64,000 nucleotides of DNA from JANWHQ01 sp963775275 (GCA_963775275.1 CAVZII010000005.1:310001-374000); one strand, 5' to 3'; counted from the first letter of the stretch, positions 18,851-28,462 are shown. A program made the numbers and translations. The notes: generated from the letters alone by a model not told the origin.

Positions 18851-19755
18851 AATTGGTCGCTAAGGCCTTCATTGCACTTGGTGAGATGGGCGACTGCTGC
18901 GCCGGCCTCACCCGCAGCGGTAAACAGTGCCGATGGCTCTCGTCTGAGCAGCCGCACCCACTGCGCCAGGTAGGCGGCGTGGTCGAGCCGCGGTTCGTTG
19001 GCGATCCCGAGGTCGGCGCAGAGGAACGCCGCTCCGAGTTCCGCCACCAACTCCTCCGCTGCATATCGTTGGTCGCCGAAGCGGCCGAACTCTCGACTAA
19101 GCCGATGCGCTGCGCCGGTCCAGTGCGTGAGCTCGTGGAGCAGAGTCGAGTAGTAGGTCTCAGTGGGGGTGCTGGTCGGGGAGCCTTTGAAGCGGCTCCG
19201 CTCCGGCATCTGGATGTAGTCGTCCTTGATCCGGTAACAGGCGTGGTCGCCGCCGTGGCGGATGTCCGCGCCTGTGGCCCGGACGAACGCCTCCACCTTC
19301 TCGCTGACCTCCACCTCCGACCGGAACTCGGGCTCGGGCGGTTTCCAGCCCTCCACCTGGTCGGCGTTGAAGACGTGGGAGGCCCGGGCGACATAGCGCC
19401 GCTCGGGCTCGTCGGCTTCGCCACGAAAGAGATCCGGCTCCAGCTCCTTGTAGAAGAGGATGACGGAGCCGTGCTCGCCCTTGCGGACCTGGCCACCGAT
19501 CTCCTGCCATTGGCGGTACGTGGCCCAGAAGCCGGTCTCAAAGCCCGAGAGCATGCCCTCGGCCCAGAGCGCGACCACATTGACGCCGCTGTACCGCTTG
19601 CCGGTGGCGGCGTTGGTGGGTCGGCCGACGCCGATCCCCACGAAGTGCCAGGGCATGACGAACTCCCCGGCTCCGGCCTCAATCGCTTGCACGATCTTGG
19701 CCGTGATCTGCTGGTACACACTGAACCGCGACTTGGAATGAACTGCTTCGGTCAT
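18838..19755 (-). CDS. ArdC-like antirestriction protein
   Basis: A 305-residue protein of the ArdC/TraC-primase-like family that protects incoming mobile DNA from restriction. The N-terminal ssDNA-binding domain shows MPWHFVGIGVGRPTNAATGK and YSGVNVVALW; the C-terminal zincin-like metallopeptidase domain has the zinc motif LLHELTHWTGAAHRL followed by a downstream Glu in YAAEELVAELGAA. Such genes are typical of conjugative or mobilizable elements. A 27-bp repeated motif (19883-19909) lies about 130 bases upstream, and a terminator overlaps the stop. Confidence 0.9.
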   Translation of the reverse strand: MTEAVHSKSRFSVYQQITAKIVQAIEAGAGEFVMPWHFVGIGVGRPTNAATGKRYSGVNVVALWAEGMLSGFETGFWATYRQWQEIGGQVRKGEHGSVILFYKELEPDLFRGEADEPERRYVARASHVFNADQVEGWKPPEPEFRSEVEVSEKVEAFVRATGADIRHGGDHACYRIKDDYIQMPERSRFKGSPTSTPTETYYSTLLHELTHWTGAAHRLSREFGRFGDQRYAAEELVAELGAAFLCADLGIANEPRLDHAAYLAQWVRLLRREPSALFTAAGEAGAAVAHLTKCNEGLSDQLPPQ

Positions 19756-19882
19756 CTGACCCTCCCTTGCACGCGAGGGAGAGGCCGACGGGGGGTATCG
19801 GCCCCTCCCGCGTGCCGGGGAGGCAGGCGTCAGGCGACGCGAGGGTCTTTCCTAAGGGTACGCGCGCCGGCGCAGGGAGCAC

Positions 19883-19909
19883 GGCTCCATTCGTTGCCAG
19901 TTTGGCAAC
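19883..19909. promoter_or_regulatory. repeated operator-like motif, site A
   Basis: Contains GGCTCC, five bases, TTGCC, five bases, GGCAAC; the palindrome extends to CGTTGCC/GGCAACG. Same layout and spacing as at 20928, 24950 and 32286. It lies upstream of the ArdC-like gene (minus strand). Likely binding site of an element-encoded regulator; the binding protein is unknown. Confidence 0.65.
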
Positions 19910-19926
19910 GGCCCACGGAGCGTCCG

Positions 19927-19963
19927 GGAAAACAGGAAGCGGCACGCTCATCGCGTGCCGCTT
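19927..19963 (-). terminator. terminator-like hairpin after the RuvC-like gene
   Basis: An 11-bp stem AAGCGGCACGC/GCGTGCCGCTT (19937-19963) is followed on the minus strand by CCTGTTTTCC. It lies 25 bases downstream of the RuvC-like stop, so it probably ends that two-gene operon. Confidence 0.65.
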
Positions 19964-19988
19964 GTCGGTCGAAGCGAGCCGCCCCCTG

Positions 19989-20522
19989 CTACGCCGCGTC
20001 CTTCAGCCCCTCAAACACCGAGAGCGCTTGGTAGCGGTAGTGGGTGAGGACGAGCGCCGCCGCGTTGAAGAGCGCCATGCGCCGATCGTCGCTCTTCCAG
20101 GGCGTCCGTTTGGCGGGCAGCCGGGGAGCAAGCGCCGGCAGGTGCCTGGCGACCGCAGCCGCGATCTCGTCGCGCGTCGTCGCGCCGATGGTGGCGAAGC
20201 AGGTTTTGATCTCTGCTCGGCCATACACCGCGAACTCGATGCCGCGGTCGTTGGCGAGCGCGAGCGTGGCGCGGCAGAGCCGCGCGATGCGGTCCGTGCG
20301 AGCCGAGTTTCGTTTCTCGAACGCCTCGACAACCACCGCCTCGGGCTGGAGCCGCTCCAGGAGCGTCTCGATCTTGCGCAGGCAGACGGCGTTCTTGTCT
20401 TTCGGCGCTTCGACGAGCCCCCAGTCATGTGGCGCACAGGGGCTCTCCAGAGCCACCCAGCCGAAGCCGCGAGCCGACGGATGAAGCCCGAGCACCAGCG
20501 GGCAGTGCCGTACCGCGGTCAT
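19989..20522 (-). CDS. RuvC-like Holliday-junction resolvase family protein
   Basis: A 177-residue RNase H-fold protein resembling RuvC. The first acidic residue position is occupied differently (LVLGLHPSARGFGWVAL, where RuvC has GIDPG), and VVVEAFEKRNSARTDRIARL matches the second catalytic strand and following helix. TRDEIAAAVARHLP and RRMALFNAAALVLTHYRYQ complete the fold. Replacement of the usual first Asp by His is notable and may mean altered chemistry. The gene starts 4 bases inside the upstream XRE gene (ATGA), so they are coupled. Probably processes element DNA. Confidence 0.65.
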   Translation of the reverse strand: MTAVRHCPLVLGLHPSARGFGWVALESPCAPHDWGLVEAPKDKNAVCLRKIETLLERLQPEAVVVEAFEKRNSARTDRIARLCRATLALANDRGIEFAVYGRAEIKTCFATIGATTRDEIAAAVARHLPALAPRLPAKRTPWKSDDRRMALFNAAALVLTHYRYQALSVFEGLKDAA

Positions 20523-20867
20523 ACGGCCGGACGGTGAGACGCCCGCTTCATCATGTCGTCGAGGAGGTCGCGCTTGCGTGTCGAGCGGGCATCGGCCCGG
20601 CCCTCAAGCTCCTGATAGAGCCGGGCGGCGCGGTTCATGACCGCCTCCTCGACCTGGTCGTACAGACCGGGGAACAGCGACCGCGGCGCAATCCCAAAGA
20701 TGATTTCGCAGCCCAGCGCGCGCTTCAAGGTCGGGGTGCGCTCGCCCCGTTCGAATCGGGCATGCGAAGCTCGCATTCACCCCGCCGAGGAGTCGGGCAA
20801 GCTCCCGTTCGGAGAGCCCCCACTTCCGACGCTCCACCCTGAGCCCTGTGAAAGAACCTTTTCTCAT
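20519..20867 (-). CDS. XRE-family regulator (one frameshift)
   Basis: About 115 residues when one base is removed from the GGG run at 20758-20760. The joined protein reads LRVERRKWGLSERELARLLG, then ACRFERGERTPTLKRALGCE, a Cro/CI-type helix-turn-helix, with a helical C-terminal part. ATG 20867 is the start. It overlaps the RuvC-like gene by 4 bases. The repeated motif at 20928-20954 lies 61 bases upstream, so autoregulation is possible. Confidence 0.7.
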
Positions 20868-20927
20868 AAGCCAAAGAACTAGGACTACTAATGCGCCCAT
20901 GGTGTCGCAGGTGCGCGAGGCTGCACC

Positions 20928-20954
20928 GGCTCCAATCTTTGCCGTGTTGGCAAC
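20928..20954. promoter_or_regulatory. repeated operator-like motif, site B
   Basis: GGCTCC-N5-TTGCC-N5-GGCAAC with TTGCC at 20939-20943 and GGCAA at 20949-20953. It lies upstream of the XRE/RuvC-like operon on the minus strand. Spacing is identical to the other three sites. Confidence 0.65.
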
Positions 20955-21371
20955 CTTTGCTCTGTTCTGAGCCGAGGTGTCGCCGTTGCCGTGTGTGCAG
21001 TCCTAAGGAAAGAAGCTCGCCGAAGCGCGAGCCGAGCGCGATCAGTCTCGCTCGGTTGCGATGATGCCCTATGCCCGGCCGGTCGTGGTGGCGAGCCCGA
21101 ACCGGCGGTATAAACACACCATACCTGCCTGCGGCTCATAGAAAGCTAACATGAGGTGGCCAACGCCGAATGGCCTTGTCTACCCACGCGCGCCGTATGC
21201 TTGGTCGTTCGGCGTCTGGACGAGTGCCCTCGGGGTGACTTGACCCCAAGGAGACGCTCCGAAGGCCGCAGAAGGGTGGGAAGTGAGTCCTGGCCTTATT
21301 TTCTGGAATGTCCGAACAGCGCCCAGCAGTGGAAGTTGGGATCTGGTCGAAGAGCAGACGTTCGATCGCTC
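20955..21371. other. stretch without recognisable gene
   Basis: About 400 bases between the XRE promoter region and the end of the Ntn-like gene. Overlapping frames on both strands up to 80 codons lack ribosome sites and protein-like composition. I see no repeat or RNA gene. Confidence 0.5.
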
Positions 21372-22177
21372 TCACCTAGCAGGGCAGCACCTATGTGAAA
21401 AAGACAAGCGGCACGGGTACCGCTGTTGGTCCATCAAGTGGCCAGGCGCGATGGAGGGCAGAATGCCGAGGGGACCTAAGGGTCGCGCGCCAACGCGATC
21501 AACGACAGAGGATGCCCTGCATTCTGCGGGAGTCTGCGCCAGGATGAGCTCGTGATCGTCATCTGCATAAGGCATGTCGCCGAGGCTTTCGATCCTCAAC
21601 GCCAACGAGCCGTTCTCATCCTTGAGCATCGTATACATCCAGAGTTTGCCTCCAATGCCGACGCGCTTGAGCCGTGGCAGCTTGCGATCCTCTTCCTGCT
21701 GCGAGAAGGCAAGCTTTGCAAAATCGGCAAGCCCGTTGATCTCTCCGATCATGCCGGACTCCGGCGCTGGCTTCACACCGATCCCGTGTTGCAACTGCTC
21801 GGCCTCGAAATCCGACGTCGAGCGATAGGCGAAGCCGGTGAACTCGCCATCGTCGAGCGAGAGCCCGAACGTGTAGATTGTGGCAGTCGCATCCGGGGGC
21901 AGCATATCGTCCAGCTCTGACCAGATGGACCGCAGCGCGTCGGGGCAAACTCCGAAAGGTGCACCACGTCGTTGACGATCATCTCTGCGACGGCGCGCAC
22001 ATAGAAGTCCGTCACGACCTTGCTGATGCCGGTGCCCGTAATCACCGCGCCCATGTGAGGCGCAGGATAGACCTTCGTCATGAAGCTGCGCGGGCGCTTG
22101 TCCTCCCCAGACAAGCAGAGCGTGTCGCTAAGAATGACGACATGATGTGGCGTCATCTCCCAATTGAGGAGCGTCAT
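21372..22177 (-). CDS. unknown protein, possible Ntn-hydrolase/proteasome-like fold (one frameshift)
   Basis: About 268 residues once a missing base near 21945 is restored. The N-terminal segment VVILSDTLCLSG, then FMTKVYPAPHMGAVITGTG, recalls the strand-loop pattern of proteasome beta/HslV-like Ntn hydrolases, but no N-terminal Thr/Ser is exposed and I cannot place a nucleophile, so function is open. The gene starts ATGA-overlapped with the AbiJ-like gene upstream, so the two are translated together. Start ATG 22177. The stop at 21372 may be an over-read. Confidence 0.55.
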
Positions 22178-23358
22178 TGCCCCTCCCCCGAACCTTGCTC
22201 GGATTGGCGAGCGCGCCAGGTCGAGACAAGGAACGTCGCCATCGTGCCGGATAGGTTCACGGCGAGTTCGGCATGCCTCGCCAACGGCCGGGCGCGCTTA
22301 GGCCCCGGACTATGAGCGTCGCCTAGCTTGTTGCGCAGCGCGCCGAGCGACACGACGACATGTTGGCAATTCCCGAGGATCTCTTTGAACACCTGCTCGG
22401 TGTGATCATCCGGCGCTAGCTTGAGCACTTTGGCGAGCTTCTTGTAGAGCGCTGGAAGATCGTCCTTCTCCTGCACCGACGTGTCATTCGCTTCTGCGAG
22501 GATCCATTTGCACACGTCCTCCAGCAACGTGCGGGCAAGCGTAATCGCGCCGGATGGATCGCTCGCACGGCGGTCTAGTGCCGCGCTCCAGCGCGCGTGC
22601 ACGTCATCCGGACTGAAGGCCGCGAGCGTTGCCGATATGCCGTCGTCGGACGGCGCGCCCAGGGTCGCAGACTGCACTTCGTAGCGCGGACTTCCGGAGA
22701 TGCGACCGACCTCAGCGAGCCGGTATCCATCGTGCCGGATGTGATCGTTGATGGCCGTGACGAGCTGGGTTTGACCTTCCGGGCTCTGGGCAAGCGGGTC
22801 GACCACCGCTGCCAGAAATCGAAAGAGCTGCGCGCGCGACATGGTCTCGAAACCGACAGCCCTGAGCAGATCGCGGTTGTCCCAATCGTCGTTGCGAACT
22901 GTGTGCTGGAAGATGGCGTCTTCGAGCGTCCCGGTGTCGGAGGTGTCGTCAGCACGGCTCATCTCAGCAATAGGCCAGAGTCGACGAAGAAACTCGATGT
23001 CGTCCATTTCTGACGCGAGCGGGCGGCCGTTGAAAACGGCCATGAGGCGCTTGCGAGTGAGCGCACTCACCTCCGTTCCTGTGATCTCGTCATACTTCGC
23101 GACGGCTTCAGAAAGGGCGTGGTGATCCACCTCTAGCAGCAGCTTGCGCGCGACCCCGACGACGTCGAGCGCGGATACCGCCGCAAGCCTGATCTGGGCG
23201 TAGCGATATTTGCTGCCCATCGCTTCGTCCGTCGTCCCACCAGGAAGACCCAAACGCAGGCAGAGATCCGGCACGACGTAAGCCTTGGCGTCCGAAATGG
23301 CGCTGGCGACCTGGTGCCGCAAATCCCTGATGAGCGCTGCGGGTGTTTGCTGAGTCAC
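22174..23358 (-). CDS. AbiJ-like abortive-infection protein
   Basis: A 394-residue protein. The C-terminal 115 residues match the Abi_C (abortive infection C-terminus) pattern: ARTLLEDVCKWILAE, a Leu-rich stretch, then GALRNKLGDAHSPG with the conserved RN...G..H, and a final helix AVNLSGTMATFLVSTW. The middle (about 150-260) resembles an AbiJ N-terminal domain (NDDWDNRDLLRAVGFETMS and INDHIRHDGYRL). AbiJ proteins abort phage infection in lactococci; the toxic activity here is unknown. GTG start at 23358. The next gene overlaps by 4 bases, suggesting a two-gene unit. Confidence 0.75.
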   Translation of the reverse strand: MTQQTPAALIRDLRHQVASAISDAKAYVVPDLCLRLGLPGGTTDEAMGSKYRYAQIRLAAVSALDVVGVARKLLLEVDHHALSEAVAKYDEITGTEVSALTRKRLMAVFNGRPLASEMDDIEFLRRLWPIAEMSRADDTSDTGTLEDAIFQHTVRNDDWDNRDLLRAVGFETMSRAQLFRFLAAVVDPLAQSPEGQTQLVTAINDHIRHDGYRLAEVGRISGSPRYEVQSATLGAPSDDGISATLAAFSPDDVHARWSAALDRRASDPSGAITLARTLLEDVCKWILAEANDTSVQEKDDLPALYKKLAKVLKLAPDDHTEQVFKEILGNCQHVVVSLGALRNKLGDAHSPGPKRARPLARHAELAVNLSGTMATFLVSTWRARQSEQGSGEGQ

Positions 23359-23565
23359 CGTGTACGGTTAGCACTTCGTTGGGCAGTTCGCATCTTTGCC
23401 GCCGACATTGAGCCTATACGTTGCGCGTTACGGAAAATCGCAAGTCTCTGATGACTTCGCATGCATCGCCGACGAGGGTAGCGTCAACGAGCGGGCCTTC
23501 CGAACTTCGCCTTGGAGTCAAGTGCAGGCGGTCGGGCAAAGCCCCAAGTGGTTTTAGCTCTTTTC

Positions 23566-24913
23566 CTAGATCGCAGCTCGGAACGTCATTTGCGGCCCGG
23601 TGCGTTCAGGTGTCGTGTCGGGACTTGACCGCTGGGGCGCACCATGCCGAGCGGACAGCGCCTCGGCCTGAGGCCGTTCTGTAGCGGGAATGACGTAGAC
23701 CCCGCCGGTCTTCGTGGTGGCGAGCCCCAGCCGGCGACGCAAGAACGACCCCACCCACTTGTTGCTCATGGACTGGCCGAGGGACTCGGCCGCGCGGTCG
23801 TTGAAGCGCCGCGCGACCTCGGCGACCGAGACGCCGGGCGTTGTCGCGGCGGCGAACGCCTCTTGAACGACGCGCGCCATGAGGTTCTCCGCAAAGGGGA
23901 CCCGTGCCTCATGCGCCCGCATCTCTTCGGCTCCCAGAGCCGCGCAGATGCGTTCGCGCACCGACCCGTCAGGTATGAGGGAGAGGAGCGCGAGCGACAT
24001 CTGCTTGGCGCGGGCGCTCATCTCGCTCGGAAGCTGGTCGAGGTTAGGGCCGACCGAGCGCCGGGAAGCGAAGCGCCAGGCGAGGAGCCGATTCCTGAGC
24101 GCGAGGCTTTCGGCCTTGAACGCTTCCGGCAGATGCACGGGTATGTCGTCGCGCAGAGTTCGCCCGCCCGTGTGCTCGGTGATGAACCGGCTCTCGAGCG
24201 CAGGGTCGGCGAAGCTCTCGCGCATGGCGACGATCTTGGGCCCAAACACCCGGAAGGCGGTCGGGTTCAGCTCCCGGTTCTTGTTCGTCATGGTACGGAG
24301 GACTGGCAGACCGCTCGTGGTGCCGTTGTTGAAAACCTTGGTGAGTTCGGCCGTCTGGTCGGAGAACCGGAAGTCCGCCTCGTCGAGTATCAGGGTGCCC
24401 TGGAAGGCATCCTGGATATGGAAGATCGGCGAGACAGTGGAGGCTCCGCTCGCAAAGAAGGGCTTGTACGCGAGCGAGCCAATGGCGAGGAGGGCGCGGG
24501 TCTTCCCGGTGCCCCAGGTTCCTTGAAGCCGCAGGTACGGGAGGTCGGTGAAGGCGTCGTATACCCAGGTGAGGAGGACGTAGTACGCGGCGATCTCCTC
24601 GAATTGAGGAGAGAGGTCGACGTACCGGCGCAGGAACGCGCGTACGGCCTCCACCACGTCCCCCATGTCCCCGAACGCCCCAATGTCCGACGGCAGGAGC
24701 ACGCATCCGGTCGTGATGAGATTGTTCTGCGCCGAGTACGGAACAAGCTGCTCGCCGCTCGGGATGTCGAACGAAGGCTCGACCGACGACGTGCCATCCG
24801 GCCGACTCCACAGCGAACGCCGTCGTCTGCACGGCGGGGTCATACAGCATCTCGATGAGGGTCCCGTCATCGATCACGCGTGAGATAGTGGGCCTAGTCG
24901 TCCGCTCACTCAT
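23566..24913 (-). CDS. AAA+/primase-helicase-like ATPase (one frameshift)
   Basis: About 448 residues. Walker A is QGTWGTGKTRALLAIG and Walker B TLILDEADFRFS, followed by a sensor-like LPVLRTMTNKNREL and a winged-helix-like C-terminus (GVSVAEVARRFNDRAAESLG). This layout resembles DNA-primase-associated helicase/ATPases carried by integrative elements. A single extra C at 24802-24803 shifts the frame; start ATG 24913 (MSERTTRPTISRVIDDG) belongs to the upstream frame. The repeated motif at 24950-24976 lies 37 bases upstream. A role in element replication is inferred. Confidence 0.7.
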
Positions 24914-24949
24914 GAAGTCCAGCGTACGGGGTGGCGACCGTGCGAGGCA

Positions 24950-24976
24950 GGCTCCATTCCTTGCCGCCTGGGCAAC
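24950..24976. promoter_or_regulatory. repeated operator-like motif, site C
   Basis: GGCTCC-N5-TTGCC-N5-GGCAAC, here also framed by an outer 8-bp inverted repeat GGCTCCAT/ATGGAGCC (24950-24957 and 24978-24985). It sits between the minus-strand AAA gene and the plus-strand small gene at 25022, so it could control either or both. Confidence 0.7.
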
Positions 24977-25021
24977 GCATGGAGCCTTCCACGGCCAGCC
25001 TTTGAACCTCACGCTAGGAGG

Positions 25022-25237
25022 ATGCGCGGAACACCTCGCCGCCCCGGAGATCTCCTTCTCGACCGCTACCTTCCGGACGCCGACGAGGAGACGCGCGAGC
25101 GCGCTCGCGCCGAACTGCATGAGTGGGCAAAGCTGCTCAAGCGCATTGGCAGGAGCGTGCGCCTGGCGCAATCCACAGCCGCAGGCGTTCCTCAGCCAGA
25201 TCGGCGCGATACTGTTTCCGAGCTCCGCCCTGGCTGA
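25022..25237 (+). CDS. small conserved-looking protein, unknown function
   Basis: 71 residues, highly charged and helical in the middle (ADEETRERARAELHEWAKLL). AGGAGG directly abuts ATG 25022, which is closer than usual, so an in-frame later start is possible. It lies 15 bases before the serine recombinase gene and 46 bases after site C of the repeated motif. I do not recognise the family. Confidence 0.5.
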   Translation: MRGTPRRPGDLLLDRYLPDADEETRERARAELHEWAKLLKRIGRSVRLAQSTAAGVPQPDRRDTVSELRPG

Positions 25238-25252
25238 TTCCTCCCCCCACGT

Positions 25253-26828
25253 ATGAAGTCTTATCTAGGCTACGTCCGCGTCTCGACAGTCGAGCAAGGT
25301 CGGGGTGCGTCGCTGCCCGAACAGCGGAGCGCGATCGAGGCGTACGCCCAACGGCATGGCCTCCGGATTGCCGGCTGGTACGAAGAACTCGAAACGGCCG
25401 CGAAATTAGGACGCGCCAACTTCAACCGCATGCTTGCCGAGCTTGAGGCCGGCCGCGCCGCAGGCGTGATCATCCACAAGGTCGACCGGAGCGTCCGGCA
25501 CCTCAAGGACTGGGCGCACTTGGGCGAACTCATGGATCGCGGAATCGAGGTACACTTCGCGCACGAGAACCTCGACTTCGAATTCCCGGAGCGGCCGGCT
25601 CACCGCCGACATCCTCGCCGTCATGGCTGCCGACTACATCCGCAACCTTCGCGACGAGGTGCGCAAGGGTTTCTATGGGCGGCTAAAGCAGGGGCTGTAT
25701 CCGCTTCCCGCACCGCTCGGGTATCTCAACCGCGGCAGCGGCAAGCCAAAGGTGCACGACCCCGACCGCGCCCCATTGGTGCGGCAGATGTTCGAGCTGT
25801 ACGCCTCCGGGCGGTACACCATGGACACGCTGCGGCGGGAGATGGTCCGTCGAGGCCTAGCAAATCGGGCAGGCGGACCGCTGTCGAGGTCTGCCACCGC
25901 CTGGGTGCTCCACAATCCCTTCTATATCGGGATCATCCGCATTGAGCGGACGGGCGAGACCTTTCAAGGCATCCATGAGCCGCTGATCACCAAGCGGATC
26001 TTCGATCGCGTGCAGTCAGTTGCGAGCGGCCGCTGGCAGGCCCGCACGGCGACACACGAATATGCTTTCCGCCGGCTCATCTACTGCGTGACCTGCGGCT
26101 ACGTCCTCACCGGCGAGCGCCAGAAAGGCCACGTTTACTACCGCTGCCACACGCCCGCCTGCGTCACTTCTCTCCGCGAGGACCGAATAGAGGAGCGCGT
26201 CCGGGCAGTGCTCCCCCTCTTCGCGCTCGGCGCCGAAGAAATGCAGGACTTGAGGGATATCGGAGACGAAGGGGACGTGTGGGAGGTCGAAGACGAACGC
26301 TCACGACGGGTGCACCTCAAGCGCGCCCTGGCGCTCTGCGAGCAGCGCATCGCAGGTCTCGCCGATGCACTTGTGGACAAGACCATGGACGCAGAGGCGT
26401 ACAACATTCGGAACGCACAGCTCCTCGCCGAGCGTCGTGGTCTTCTTGATACCCTCAGGGGCCCTTCCGTGCCCGCACCTACTGACGACCTGCTCTCCGA
26501 GTTCGAACTCGGAAATACCGCCTACGTTCAGTTCGATTCGCCAAATCCGAACGAAAGACGCGAGATCGTGCAAAGAGTGACTTCGAACCTCGTCGCGGAA
26601 GGAAAAGAGCTAGCGATTACGCTGCGTTCTCCCTACGCGGAGATCGCAAATGCGCGGCTTGTCCAGTCTGGTGGACCGCATTGTGCGACAGCTCGAAACG
26701 GCTCCACCCATTATATACAGCGTCTAAAACGCTCGACCCTCCGCAATCTCCTCACCTTGACCGAATCGGGGGACGCCGCAGGCTTCGGACCGCATAATAA
26801 AAATGAACCCAAGACCCCGCCGACTTGA
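25253..26828 (+). CDS. large serine recombinase (one frameshift)
   Basis: About 524 residues after removing one G at 25588-25589. The resolvase domain starts GYVRVSTVEQG with catalytic Ser11 and continues VIIHKVDRSVRHLKDW; the recombinase domain includes LANRAGGPLSRSATAWVLHN; a zinc ribbon shows YCVTCGYVL and YRCHTPACVTS; a coiled-coil end follows. This is a phage/ICE-type integrase, distinct from the tyrosine integrase near attL. It may belong to an older element captured inside this one. No att site for it was identified. Confidence 0.85.
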
Positions 26829-26855
26829 CCCTGGGCGCCGACGAGCACGCTGACA

Positions 26856-27621
26856 TCACCCCGCGCCAGGGTCTTCCGGCGCGCTCTCCAACGCGCCGAG
26901 GTCAGAGGGCTCCGCTTCCGGCTTCTCCGATAACATCTCTTCGATGGCTTCCCCTCGTTCCGGAACAGCTTCCGCTGCAATTTCCGACTGTAATGTTGCC
27001 TCATCTGGAACCGGCAAAAACATTCGCTGCAAACGCTCGATAGGCACCACGTCGTAGCTATCCACTTCATTCAGGAGATCTGCATTTGGCGGCACCACAT
27101 CGGACAAATGCACAACGCTAATGTTTGCCCCAAACTCCTTGATAGCCCGACAGAAGGGGATGAAGTCCCCGTCATTCGACAGTAAAAACAGCCGTTCGAC
27201 ACGTCCTGCGCTCGCCAGCTTCAAGGCATCGCAGCACATCTCAATATCAATGCCTTTCTCGCTTTTGGCAAATCGGCTTTGATATCTTGACGGCACATTC
27301 TCCTCAACCCAATTGTCGAACTCCGCTGACTTCTTTAGTTTCTCGCCGCAGAATTTAAAGTGAATATCCCGTATCTCGCCTGGATTCCTGGGGTTTGGAA
27401 TCTCCGAAATATGCCTCGATGGCAGCCTCGTCACCCTTTGGAAAGTAGAATGTAAAGCGCTTGTATTGCCCGCCATGTAGCTCAGGCAGCGCGCGCATAA
27501 GGTACGCTACGAACTGCCGCGGACAGAGCTTCCGCTTGGCAAAGACAGGCCTTGCGCGCTGGAGCTGTCTGATTTGCGCCGCGAGCGCCGACCCATCGAT
27601 GAAAAAATAGTTGGCGTTCAT
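26856..27621 (-). CDS. NYN-domain (PIN-like) nuclease (one frameshift)
   Basis: About 254 residues. NYN/LabA-type signatures are NYFFIDGSAL at the N-terminus (first acidic residue), KGIDIEMCCDALKLA and LLSNDGDFIPFCRAIKEFG in the core, a metal-dependent RNase fold. The C-terminal 60 residues are acidic and Pro/Glu-rich. Removing one base at 27404-27405 restores the frame (YFEIPNPRNPGEIRD). ATG 27621 lies one base after the stop of the upstream gene, so the two are coupled. GC is low for the window. A role in RNA decay or defence is inferred. Confidence 0.75.
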
Positions 27622-27622
27622 G

Positions 27623-27871
27623 TCAACCAATTCTATCGCCGCTCTCAGGAAGCGCTGTAGCATGCGCTTCGCTGAACAGCGTATCGCAATGCCGCAGCAT
27701 AGATCTTATATAGCGGCCGTGATAGACGGCATAGATGGCACTGCTAAGGGTCGTCTCCCTGGGTGCTAGAATATATAGAACTAGCTCGGTCTTCTCGACG
27801 ATCTTGGGCCTAAGCCATGCCTTTCGAAGTCCATTGCTCCGCTGTATGGGTAAAATCTCCATCGGCATCAT
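27623..27871 (-). CDS. small protein coupled to the NYN nuclease
   Basis: 82 residues with a protein-like hydrophobic pattern (EKTELVLYILAPRETTLSSA then AIYAVYHGRYIRSML). Its TGA (27623-27625) is separated from the NYN ATG by one base, indicating a shared transcript and perhaps a partner or inhibitor of the nuclease. Internal starts at 27868 and 27862 are possible. The family is unknown to me. Confidence 0.5.
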   Translation of the reverse strand: MMPMEILPIQRSNGLRKAWLRPKIVEKTELVLYILAPRETTLSSAIYAVYHGRYIRSMLRHCDTLFSEAHATALPESGDRIG

Positions 27872-28276
27872 AAGACCACGTTGTTATGTGGCCGTCGTCT
27901 ATCGCTTTCTTGTAAGCCGAGAGAAGTTTTCTTGGCGTGCTGGTCTTTAGGTGGATCGCCATATTCTAAATTCCGACATTTTCACATTATATCGACTTTT
28001 GTTCTAAGATGCACCACTGGCGCGTGCGCTGATGCCGGTGTCCTCGCCGAGCCCCGCCCTCATTCGTACCATGAGATCTCGGCATAGAATCACTCAATGC
28101 CCAAAAGGAAACTCAAACCCCGCGCCGACCAGGTGGCTTCTTTGTCGATCGCTATCTCCCCGATGTCCTGGCGCGCCAAGCGTAGCCTTATGACCCTAGG
28201 GCGAGTATCCTCGCTCCTCGCCGCGGGGTGGTTAGACCTATTGGGTCTCGCGAGGTTGAACGGAGGACGAAGCTCG
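27872..28276. other. stretch without recognisable gene
   Basis: About 400 bases, AT-richer than the surroundings in 27930-28010. It separates the minus-strand NYN operon from the plus-strand small gene and so should hold two divergent promoters. No clear repeat or structured RNA was seen. Confidence 0.5.
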
Positions 28277-28462
28277 ATGGCGACCAACACGCACCACGGA
28301 TCTCGCAAGGGCTCGGTCAAGAGCCGCAGCCAATTCACCAACCCTCGCACCGGGCTCGCCACGAAGCGCGACGACACGACCGGCAAGTTTATGGCCGTTA
28401 AGCGCACCGGCGGCCTCTTTAGAGGCGTCGCTAAGGAGCGGGACGGGCGCAAGTCGCGCTAA
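28277..28462 (+). CDS. small basic conserved hypothetical protein
   Basis: 61 residues, strongly basic and repetitive (MATNTHHGSRKGSVKSRSQF, then FTNPRTGLATKRDDTTGKFM). Small proteins of this type recur in proteobacterial genomic islands and plasmids; function unknown. The ribosome site GGAGGA precedes ATG 28277, which I prefer to the in-frame ATG 28097 whose extra 60 codons look non-coding. Confidence 0.7.
   Translation: MATNTHHGSRKGSVKSRSQFTNPRTGLATKRDDTTGKFMAVKRTGGLFRGVAKERDGRKSR

Noticed and set aside
23644..24858. 404-codon plus-strand frame opposite the AAA ATPase
   Set aside because: Arg/Gly/Glu-rich composition without motifs; Walker A and B lie on the minus strand.
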